A stretch of DNA of 64,000 bases, taken from NCBI GenBank assembly GCA_934621885.1, contig CAKTUH010000004.1:8334-72333 (forward strand), given 5' to 3'. The DNA comes from an uncultured Collinsella sp. Lineage in GTDB: Bacteria; Actinomycetota; Coriobacteriia; Coriobacteriales; Coriobacteriaceae. This document shows, in pieces, positions 15,892 through 22,420 of this stretch (the first letter of the stretch is position 1; each line of letters opens with the position of its first letter). Position numbers and translations under genes: made by a program. A model generated the notes under the pieces. It did not search any database. It was not told where the DNA came from and saw nothing but the letters and a program-made list of their open reading frames with translations.

Positions 15892-17259
15892 CTACTTGGG
15901 AGCATTACCGCTACGGTCGCGTTCGCTTTGCTCCACACGCCACTCTTCCCAACCGCGGCCCGCAGGCTGCCAGAACGCGCCGCGCTCCAGCCCCTCGGGC
16001 AAATAGCGCTGCTCGACCCAGCCTTCGGGATAGTCATGCGGATACTTGTACACTCCGTACTCATCGCTGCCCGGGCGATGGCGATCGCGCAGGTAACTAG
16101 GCACCTCGCGAAGACCACTTCTGTGGATATCGGCCAGCGCTGCATCGATTGAGGCCTCGCACGCATTGGACTTAGGCGCCAGGCACACATAAAGCGCAGC
16201 CTGTGCCAGGTTGATGCGACACTCGGGATACCCAATGACCTCGGCAGATTTAAACGCAGCGTGCGCTATAAGCAGGGCCTGCGGATCGGCGTTACCGACG
16301 TCTTCGGAAGCATGGATCATGATGCGTCGAGCGATAAACTTGGGGTCCTCCCCCGCGTCAATCATGCGCGCAAGCCAATAGATGGTGGCATCGGGGTCGC
16401 TGCCGCGCATGGACTTAATGAACGCGCTGATAATGTCGTAGTGCATGTCGCCGTTTTTGTCATAGGTAAAGCCACGACGCGGATTGGCAATCTTTACGTC
16501 ATCCACGGTAATGGGATAGCGCTCCCCCGCCGTCGGTGCAGGCGTGCCCTCGGTATCGGGACGCGTGACGGCGATCTCACTTGCAAGCTCGAGCGTTGTG
16601 AGTGCCGAGCGGGCATCGCCCGCGGCCAGCGTGCAAATGGTTTTAACCGTATCCTCATCGGCCGAGAACTTGCCGCCCAAACCCTGCGGCGCCTCGAGCG
16701 CACGCTCAATGAGCGTGGCGATATCCTCGTCCTTCAGGTGCTCAAGCTCTACCACGCGGCCACGCGACAACAGTGCTGAGTTGACCTCGAAGTACGGGTT
16801 CTCGGTCGTGGCGCCAATCATAATGACGGTACGGTTTTCAACCGCATGCAAAAGCGCATCCTGCTGCGACTTCGAAAAACGGTGAATCTCGTCGATGAAC
16901 AAGATGGTACGGCGGTCATACGTATTCAGGCGCGACTTTGCCTCGTCGATCACGCGACGCAGGTCCTTCACGGTACCCGTGACGGCGCTGACCTCGACAA
17001 ACTCGCTCTTGGTATGGTTGGCGATGATATGCGCCAGCGTCGTCTTGCCCGTACCGGCGGGCCCATACAGAATCACGCTCGATAGCACATCATGCTCGAT
17101 TGCCGCACGCAACCACGAACCCTTGCCCACGGCCTTTTGCTGGCCCACGTACTCGTCGAGCGAATTGGGACGCATGCGCACCGCGAGCGGCGCATTTTTA
17201 AAGGAACGCTCGCGCGTCGAGGCAGAAAAAAGGTCGTCCATAGCCATCCCATGCATCAA
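15892..17259 (-). CDS. rarA: Replication-associated recombination protein RarA (MgsA)
   Basis: AAA+ ATPase that acts at stalled replication forks, related to clamp loaders. The 455-residue protein has Walker A GPAGTGKTTLAH at about residues 70-81, Walker B ILFIDEIHRF, sensor 1 region IMIGATTENP, and the C-terminal tetramerisation domain (NPRRGFTYDKNG, SDPDATIYWLARMIDAGEDP). Three in-frame ATG codons at 17259, 17247 and 17241 lie close together without a convincing ribosome-binding site; MDDLF at 17241 is conserved-looking, so the true start may be six codons later. A LexA-like box lies 39 bases upstream. Confidence 0.95.
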   Translation of the reverse strand: MMHGMAMDDLFSASTRERSFKNAPLAVRMRPNSLDEYVGQQKAVGKGSWLRAAIEHDVLSSVILYGPAGTGKTTLAHIIANHTKSEFVEVSAVTGTVKDLRRVIDEAKSRLNTYDRRTILFIDEIHRFSKSQQDALLHAVENRTVIMIGATTENPYFEVNSALLSRGRVVELEHLKDEDIATLIERALEAPQGLGGKFSADEDTVKTICTLAAGDARSALTTLELASEIAVTRPDTEGTPAPTAGERYPITVDDVKIANPRRGFTYDKNGDMHYDIISAFIKSMRGSDPDATIYWLARMIDAGEDPKFIARRIMIHASEDVGNADPQALLIAHAAFKSAEVIGYPECRINLAQAALYVCLAPKSNACEASIDAALADIHRSGLREVPSYLRDRHRPGSDEYGVYKYPHDYPEGWVEQRYLPEGLERGAFWQPAGRGWEEWRVEQSERDRSGNAPK

Positions 17260-17297
17260 TCAAAAACTTTGTTCGTCAACAGTATACCGAAAAGATA

Positions 17298-17311
17298 CGA
17301 ACTACCGTTCG
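17298..17311. promoter_or_regulatory. LexA (SOS)-like box upstream of rarA
   Basis: CGAAC-TACC-GTTCG is a perfect inverted repeat that matches the Gram-positive LexA consensus CGAAC-N4-GTTCG. It overlaps the last codons and stop of dgt and lies just upstream of a TATACT -10 candidate for rarA at about 17268-17273. This suggests DNA-damage control of rarA. Confidence 0.5.
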
Positions 17312-18549
17312 TTAATATAGGTACGATGCGGAAACTCCAGACCAGGGAATAGCTTGCTCGTCAGCTCGCAGAAATAGCCGTCCGTCATGCTCGCGATGTA
17401 ATCCACCACCGCTTGATCCTTGTCGTCCTGCCAGGCATAGGTGCGATCGTAGTAGGAAAGCTGCTGCTCAATGCGCGAAATATGATGCTTAAAGATGTAA
17501 GAGGACTCGTCGCTTTTATTTAGATCCTGCAGGCAACGGTCGTAGAGCTTTTCGAAGGCCTCACGCAACTCCGCCTCGGAATCGCCCTCGATACCGCCCT
17601 TGCTGTAGATCTTCTCGTAGTTCTCGCGCTTCGCCCGGCGGATCTCCTCAAACAGGTCCTCGCTCATCTCGATACGCGGTTTGCCGTAGCTATGCTCAAC
17701 GATATCGATGGAAGCGTGCGTGAGGATCCAGCTGTTATAGGCGCCGCCCCGACCATCGTCAAAAGCGTCGGGCGACAGCAGGCCCGCCGCAATGGCGTCC
17801 TGACGATCACGACCGACGTAGGCGAGGATATCTGAGATACGCACCACACAGCCCTCGAGCGTCATGGGACGCAGGTGCTCAATCGCGCTATAGCCTGTGG
17901 CAATGCATTCCTCGACGGTTCGGTCGAACTGGTCAAAGGAACCCATGCCCGAAAGCTCAAAAACACGCTGTTCGTACTCACCGTTGTGGCATAGCACGCC
18001 ATCGAGCGTCTGGAGGGACACGTTGCGGCCATACAGCGCATCGAGCACGCGGACCGACTGCACGTTATGGAAAAAGTAGCGACCCGTGCGCTCGTGATAG
18101 ATATCGTTGAGGAAGCGCTCGCCAGCATGGCCGAAGGGCGTATGTCCCAGGTCATGACCCAGACCAATTGCCTCAATCAGATCGCAATTGAGCCCCAAGG
18201 CGCGACCGATATCGCGCGCAATGCGCGAGACAAGCTGCACATGTAGACCACGGCGCGACAAGTCGTCGTTGCTACGAAAGCTAAAAACCTGCGTCTTGCC
18301 TGCATAACGGGTGTATGCCGGAAGATGGAGGATCTTCTCGGTATCGCGCATAAACGCCGGGCGCATAAGCGTGCCTTGGTCTGCGGCACGGGCGACACGA
18401 CGAATGACCTGGTCGTCGTTGCAACGATACGGGTTGATGGCACCCGAAGCACGATCGGCAGCAATGCGCTCGATGAGCTCAGGCGACAACGCCGAGGGAA
18501 TACGGTCCATGCGCGCCTTGATGGCGGCCGTTTCTTGATTAGTTGCCAT
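17302..18549 (-). CDS. dgt: Deoxyguanosinetriphosphate triphosphohydrolase-like protein
   Basis: HD-domain dNTPase that cleaves dNTP to deoxynucleoside and tripolyphosphate. The 415-residue protein shows TRYAGKTQVFSF, the HD metal site with His in RRGLHVQLVSRIAR and His-Asp in GLGHDLGHTPFGHAGE, and a later Asp in VRISDILAYVGRDRQD. The ATG at 18549 has AAGGAG 6 bases upstream. It lies 31 bases after the prepilin peptidase gene. In many actinobacteria dgt sits just upstream of dnaG; here it sits upstream of rarA. Confidence 0.92.
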   Translation of the reverse strand: MATNQETAAIKARMDRIPSALSPELIERIAADRASGAINPYRCNDDQVIRRVARAADQGTLMRPAFMRDTEKILHLPAYTRYAGKTQVFSFRSNDDLSRRGLHVQLVSRIARDIGRALGLNCDLIEAIGLGHDLGHTPFGHAGERFLNDIYHERTGRYFFHNVQSVRVLDALYGRNVSLQTLDGVLCHNGEYEQRVFELSGMGSFDQFDRTVEECIATGYSAIEHLRPMTLEGCVVRISDILAYVGRDRQDAIAAGLLSPDAFDDGRGGAYNSWILTHASIDIVEHSYGKPRIEMSEDLFEEIRRAKRENYEKIYSKGGIEGDSEAELREAFEKLYDRCLQDLNKSDESSYIFKHHISRIEQQLSYYDRTYAWQDDKDQAVVDYIASMTDGYFCELTSKLFPGLEFPHRTYINER

Positions 18550-18580
18550 GGCATGCTCCTTAAGAAGGATGCGCAATCGG

Positions 18581-19003
18581 TTACAGCGTGCAGCCCACGA
18601 CCTCGATTATGGCAAAAATCGGCACCAAAAACGGTAGCAATGGCAGGGAGTGCGATTTTGTGATGAGGCAGGAGAGGGCAAGGACCAGGAGCGCGGCGGC
18701 AAATGCCACGATGCCGCCCATGGGATCGAAGGTGCAAAGCGCGAAAAGCGCCTTGGCATCCCCCATGCCGATGCCCGTGGTTTGACGGAGGCGCCGCCAA
18801 AGCGACTCAGTCAGCACAAGAGAAAGGTACACGATGACCGCAAGGCCAGCGTGGTCAAGTGCCGTGTTCAAGCCCGCATCCAGCCACACGCCCGCAAACG
18901 CCGCCACCGCACACGCGCCGGCAAGCTCATTGGGAAAGCGTCGCTCACGGGCATCAATCGCCGCGCCGGCAAAGACGCAGATCCAAAATGGGATATAGAC
19001 CAT
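18581..19003 (-). CDS. A24 family prepilin peptidase (single-domain)
   Basis: A 140-residue membrane protein with about four to five helices and the two catalytic aspartates of the A24 aspartyl peptidases. The first is in AGAAIDARERRFPN near residue 18 and the second in GIGMGDAKALFAL near residue 82. It lacks the N-terminal methylase domain of PilD, as in TadV/CpaA or archaeal FlaK-like peptidases. Such enzymes process type IV pilins or Tad pilins, but no pilin or pilus assembly gene is in the window, so its substrates must be elsewhere. Confidence 0.85.
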   Translation of the reverse strand: MVYIPFWICVFAGAAIDARERRFPNELAGACAVAAFAGVWLDAGLNTALDHAGLAVIVYLSLVLTESLWRRLRQTTGIGMGDAKALFALCTFDPMGGIVAFAAALLVLALSCLITKSHSLPLLPFLVPIFAIIEVVGCTL

Positions 19004-19040
19004 AGGACACCTCCCGGGACAGCCCTCTCAAAAGCAAAAA

Positions 19041-19073
19041 CCACCACAAAGGTGCCTGCCCCCTTTGTGGTGA
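19041..19073 (-). terminator. Rho-independent terminator after the glycosyltransferase gene; dispersed repeat copy 1
   Basis: On the minus strand CACCACAAAGG and CCTTTGTGGTG form a perfect 11-bp stem around GGGCAGGCA and are followed by GTTTTTGCTTTT. The same 33-base unit, loop included, recurs at 26803-26835 in opposite orientation. Confidence 0.85.
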
Positions 19074-19085
19074 TTTTGATGGTGG

Positions 19086-20381
19086 TTATTTGGCGCCTTG
19101 CATGACCTCGTCGAGGGTAACGTTGACGGCGTGCTGCGTCGGGACCCAGTCGACCTTCAGGAACAGTGCAGCCACCGTGATGGGGATATAGGTGAACATA
19201 AAGATCGGGAAGGTGAACAGGTTGGTCACCAAGCGCCACTTTTGCGCACAGTGAATGTGTTTGTACTCAAAGATGGTCGTAAGCAGCGCCAGGATAAAGA
19301 AGGTCTGGTACATCATCGCGAAGGTCATAATGAGCGAGGCGGCACAAGCCTGCATCTCGACCTCGGTGGCCAAGAAGCCATGCGAAAGCCCGCCCACGAT
19401 GAGAAAGGTAGCGTTGGCGAGCATGGAGATCAGGGACAGCAGCATGCCCGGAGCGATGGTCATAAACATGTCATACGCGGCAAAGCGATGATAGCGAAAC
19501 GTCGATTTGACAAGATGCTTGCCGTAGGTAAAAAAGACCTGGTAGAAGCCCTTGGTCCAACGCATGCGCTGTTTCCAGGACGCCTTAAACGTCACCGGCT
19601 GCTCGTCAAAGAACTCCGCCGGCGCATAACCGATGCGGATGCCGTGAATGGCGCAGAACGTGGTGAACTGGATGTCCTCGGTCAGTGTATGGAACTGCCA
19701 GCCGTGCATGCCCTCGATAACACTGGCGGAGATGAGGTAGCCCGAACCCGAGACAGCGCAGGACGTCTTGCAGATATTACGCGCGTTGTTGAGGAAGCGG
19801 GCCTCACGCAGATACCAGGTGGCGTTGGCAGACGAAATCCACGAACTGCCGAAGTTCTTGGAGTTGCGATAGCTCGTGACCACATGAAAGCCCTGGTCAA
19901 AGGCGTCATTCATCTTGGAGACGTAATCGCGGGAGATAACGTTGTCGGCATCGAAGATAAAGTAGCCCTCAAACGTGTCGGAATACTCGTTAAGGATGCG
20001 ATCGAAACCAAAATCCATGACCCAGCTCTTGCCCTTGCGGGCCAGATCATTGCGCTCGTAAACAATGGCACCGGCCTCACGCGCAAGCTGCGCGGTGTTG
20101 TCGGTGCAGGCGTCGGCAACGACAAAGACTTCGATGAGCTCGGACGGATAGTCCTGATCCTTAATGGAGCGAACGAGGTTGGCGATCACGGCCTCCTCGT
20201 TATGCGCCGCAATAAAGAAGGCGTACCGGTGGAGTTTTTTGGCCTTGGGAGGCGCGACCTCGCCACGAAGAGCGCCAATGACAAAGAAGACCACCTGGTA
20301 CAGAAAGCAGACCGTGAGCAGCGTGACGACAATCTGGTTGAAGATCACGATGGGCGTGTTAGTTTGTAAAAAGGCGAGCAT
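19086..20381 (-). CDS. Membrane glycosyltransferase, family 2 (processive type)
   Basis: A 431-residue GT2 enzyme resembling BcsA, NodC and PgaC synthases. An N-terminal helix pair (residues ~10-40) precedes the catalytic domain with FFIAAHNEEAVIANLV, VADACTDNT, FDADNVISRDYV and TEDIQFTT, and the processive motif QRMRWTKGF. Three to four C-terminal helices follow (about residues 300-420). It probably polymerises or exports a sugar chain or adds sugar to a lipid carrier; the sugar is not predictable. The ATG at 20381 has GGGAG upstream, and the gene has its own promoter and terminator. Confidence 0.88.
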   Translation of the reverse strand: MLAFLQTNTPIVIFNQIVVTLLTVCFLYQVVFFVIGALRGEVAPPKAKKLHRYAFFIAAHNEEAVIANLVRSIKDQDYPSELIEVFVVADACTDNTAQLAREAGAIVYERNDLARKGKSWVMDFGFDRILNEYSDTFEGYFIFDADNVISRDYVSKMNDAFDQGFHVVTSYRNSKNFGSSWISSANATWYLREARFLNNARNICKTSCAVSGSGYLISASVIEGMHGWQFHTLTEDIQFTTFCAIHGIRIGYAPAEFFDEQPVTFKASWKQRMRWTKGFYQVFFTYGKHLVKSTFRYHRFAAYDMFMTIAPGMLLSLISMLANATFLIVGGLSHGFLATEVEMQACAASLIMTFAMMYQTFFILALLTTIFEYKHIHCAQKWRLVTNLFTFPIFMFTYIPITVAALFLKVDWVPTQHAVNVTLDEVMQGAK

Positions 20382-20416
20382 GCAGGCTCCCAGGAACGCG
20401 TTACGTAAACAAACGT

Positions 20417-20445
20417 ATATATTACCGTAGGGTGACCGAGTTCAA
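20417..20445 (-). promoter_or_regulatory. Promoter of the glycosyltransferase gene
   Basis: On the minus strand TTGAAC (20440-20445) lies 17 bases before ATATAT (20417-20422), or 15 before TAATAT, about 36 bases ahead of the ATG. It follows closely on the rluD stop at 20464. Confidence 0.5.
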
Positions 20446-20463
20446 GAAACCACCTAATACTGG

Positions 20464-21477
20464 CTAGGCTTCGAGCAGACCGAGCTGCGGAACGATTTCG
20501 TCGCCGGCAGCGGTGCGGCCAAGTGAGCGCGGGGCCAGGTCGTCAAGAACCGCAGCGAGATCCCACGGCAGCTCGTCGCGGCACTCAATGCGCTCCCCCG
20601 TCACGGGATGGTCGAATGCAACGCGCCAGGAATGAAGGAATTGCCTGTTCAGACCCTGATCGGCACGTGCATCGCACTTGCCATAGAGTGGATCGCCCAC
20701 GCAGGCATGGTTGATATGGCGCATATGCACGCGAATCTGGTGTGTGCGGCCCGTAAACAGGTGGCACTCGACGAGCGTGTAGCCGTCGTCAAAACGCGTG
20801 GAATCAAAGCGCTCAAGGACCTTGAAGGTCGTGATGGCTTGGCGCGCAAAGGGATCATCCGAAACCGCCATCTTGACACGGTCACGCGTAGAACGGGCAA
20901 TACCGGTGTTGATGGTGCCCTCGTCCATAGCGATATGACCGTGAACGAGCGTAATGTAGCGGCGGTCGAGCGTGCGCGTGCGGATAAGATTTTGGAGCGC
21001 GCGCTGGGTGTCGTCGTCTTTTGCCGCGAGCATAAGGCCCGAGGTATCGCGATCCAAACGATGCACGATACCGGGGCGGTCCTCGCCCTGCACGGTGCCC
21101 AGATGGTCGATACCGCAGTGATAGACCAGGGCATTCGCGAGCGTACCGCTCTCATGACCATGCGCAGGATGGCACACCAGGCCGCGCTGCTTGGAGAGCA
21201 CGATGAGATAGTCGTCCTCATAGCGAATGTCGAGCGGGATGGCCTCGGGAATCACGTCGGTCGGGTCGTGCGGCTCGGGCAGGTCGACCGAAATGCGGTC
21301 GCCGGCTCGCACGGCATACTTTTTGGACAGGCAGGTCTCGCCATTGACACATACGGCCCCGCCCTCAATCAGATGCGCGCAGGCAGAGCGCGTAGGGCAG
21401 CCGTCATTGGCGCCCAGATAGGCGTCAAGACGCTGACCAGCGGCATCATCGGCAACAAGGATATGGATGTCGGCCAT
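20464..21477 (-). CDS. RluA/RluD family pseudouridine synthase
   Basis: Isomerises uridines in 23S rRNA or tRNA. The 337-residue protein has an N-terminal S4 domain (QRLDAYLG to about residue 75) and the catalytic motif GIVHRLDRDTSGLML, with the catalytic aspartate near residue 145, followed by RYITLVHGH and HTGRTHQIRVHM-like segments. Its ATG overlaps the lspA stop as TAATG, and the lspA-rluD pairing is conserved widely. The exact target site (RluD-like 1911/1915/1917) is inferred only from synteny. Confidence 0.92.
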   Translation of the reverse strand: MADIHILVADDAAGQRLDAYLGANDGCPTRSACAHLIEGGAVCVNGETCLSKKYAVRAGDRISVDLPEPHDPTDVIPEAIPLDIRYEDDYLIVLSKQRGLVCHPAHGHESGTLANALVYHCGIDHLGTVQGEDRPGIVHRLDRDTSGLMLAAKDDDTQRALQNLIRTRTLDRRYITLVHGHIAMDEGTINTGIARSTRDRVKMAVSDDPFARQAITTFKVLERFDSTRFDDGYTLVECHLFTGRTHQIRVHMRHINHACVGDPLYGKCDARADQGLNRQFLHSWRVAFDHPVTGERIECRDELPWDLAAVLDDLAPRSLGRTAAGDEIVPQLGLLEA

Positions 21478-22076
21478 TAGCGCTCATTCCTTTCGCGAAT
21501 CTCGCGGGCACGCTCCCCACGCTGCTTGGCTTTGCGCTTGGCGCGGGCCTCGTCACGGGCGTTAAGCTCGGCGGTCGCATCGACCTCACGGGCCGCGGGG
21601 CTCAAGAACATGTAGCCAAAGAGGGCGAGCACGACGCCCACGGTAATGCCGATATCAGCAACATTGAAGACGGGGAAGTCAATGAAGGTGGTGGCAATAA
21701 AATCGGTCACGAAGCCAAAAGCCAAACGATCGATAGCATTGCCGATAGCACCGCCCGCAACCATCGCCATGCCCACAACCTCAAGATGAGCGAGCTGGGG
21801 TGCACGAACGAGGTACACGGCAATAGCAATAATGACCGCCAACGCCAGCACGGCAAACGCGATGCCATGCCCCTCGCCCATGCTAAAGGCAGCACCGATA
21901 TTGCGGACAAACATAAAGTCGACGACACCGGGGATGACGGTCACATGCAAAGCGTCGCCCACGGCACGAACCGCAAGCTTGGTCAGCTGGTCAACAAGCA
22001 GCACAACCAGCGCAACCCCACCAGCAACACCCAACCGCCAACGCAAAGGCGGCGTCATATCCCCAGCACGACCCAA
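21477..22076 (-). CDS. lspA: Lipoprotein signal peptidase (signal peptidase II)
   Basis: Aspartyl membrane protease that cleaves prolipoprotein signal peptides before the lipidated cysteine. The protein has four predicted helices and both catalytic aspartates, in GGAIGNAIDRLAFGFVTDF and FNVADIGITVG. A basic tail of ~30 residues (RAKRKAKQRGERAREIRE) extends beyond the family norm. The TTG at 22076 has AGGGGA 7 bases upstream; an ATG at 22058 is an alternative with weaker GGGGAT. At least one substrate, the lipoprotein at 63130-63702, is in the window. Confidence 0.92.
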   Translation of the reverse strand: MGRAGDMTPPLRWRLGVAGGVALVVLLVDQLTKLAVRAVGDALHVTVIPGVVDFMFVRNIGAAFSMGEGHGIAFAVLALAVIIAIAVYLVRAPQLAHLEVVGMAMVAGGAIGNAIDRLAFGFVTDFIATTFIDFPVFNVADIGITVGVVLALFGYMFLSPAAREVDATAELNARDEARAKRKAKQRGERAREIRERNER

Positions 22077-22189
22077 AGAAATCCCCTACCCTCAAGAACT
22101 TGAATTCCGTTATGTGCAAGTAATCATCTTATAGTGACAAACGCCAAACGCGCAGCATATTCACCAACGAAAGCCAAATAACCAGCACA

Positions 22190-22225
22190 AAACAAAAGCG
22201 ACATTCCGAAGAACGGAATGTCGCT
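22190..22225 (-). terminator. Rho-independent terminator of the ileS transcript
   Basis: On the minus strand a perfect 12-bp stem (22214-22225 with 22197-22208) with a 5-base loop is followed by TTTTGTTTTG. It separates ileS from lspA. Confidence 0.85.
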
Positions 22226-22274
22226 CAATAACTTTAGTTCCAACAATGGAAAAACCGCATTATCGTCACCAACA

Positions 22275-22378
22275 GCGAAAACGTCCCTAAGCGAGCAAGG
22301 TGACGTGAAAGAGGAGGGAAGCGTACTTTGGTACGCGACCGACGATTGAACGTCAGATTGCCGCTTAGGGGCGTTTGC
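22275..22378. repeat. Large imperfect palindrome downstream of ileS
   Basis: Nested inverted arms pair in order: AAACG (22279-22283) with CGTTT (22372-22376); CCCTAAGCG (22285-22293) with CGCTTAGGG (22362-22370); GCAA (22295-22298) with TTGC (22358-22361); TGACGT (22301-22306) with ACGTCA (22350-22355); and a central GCGTAC-TTTG-GTACGC (22321-22336). No open frame is visible. It sits in the 340-base gap between the ileS stop and the lspA start. Confidence 0.75.
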
Positions 22379-22385
22379 AGCGTCG

Positions 22386-22420
22386 GTAGGTTACGGCGTT
22401 CTACGAACGCCGTAACCTAC
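22386..22420 (-). repeat. Perfect 15-bp hairpin spanning the ileS stop codon
   Basis: GTAGGTTACGGCGTT (22386-22400) and its exact complement (22406-22420) flank a 5-base loop. On the minus strand the ileS TAG (22417-22419) lies inside the first arm. There is no T-run, so it is more likely an mRNA 3'-end stabiliser or part of the adjacent palindromic element than a terminator. Confidence 0.75.
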
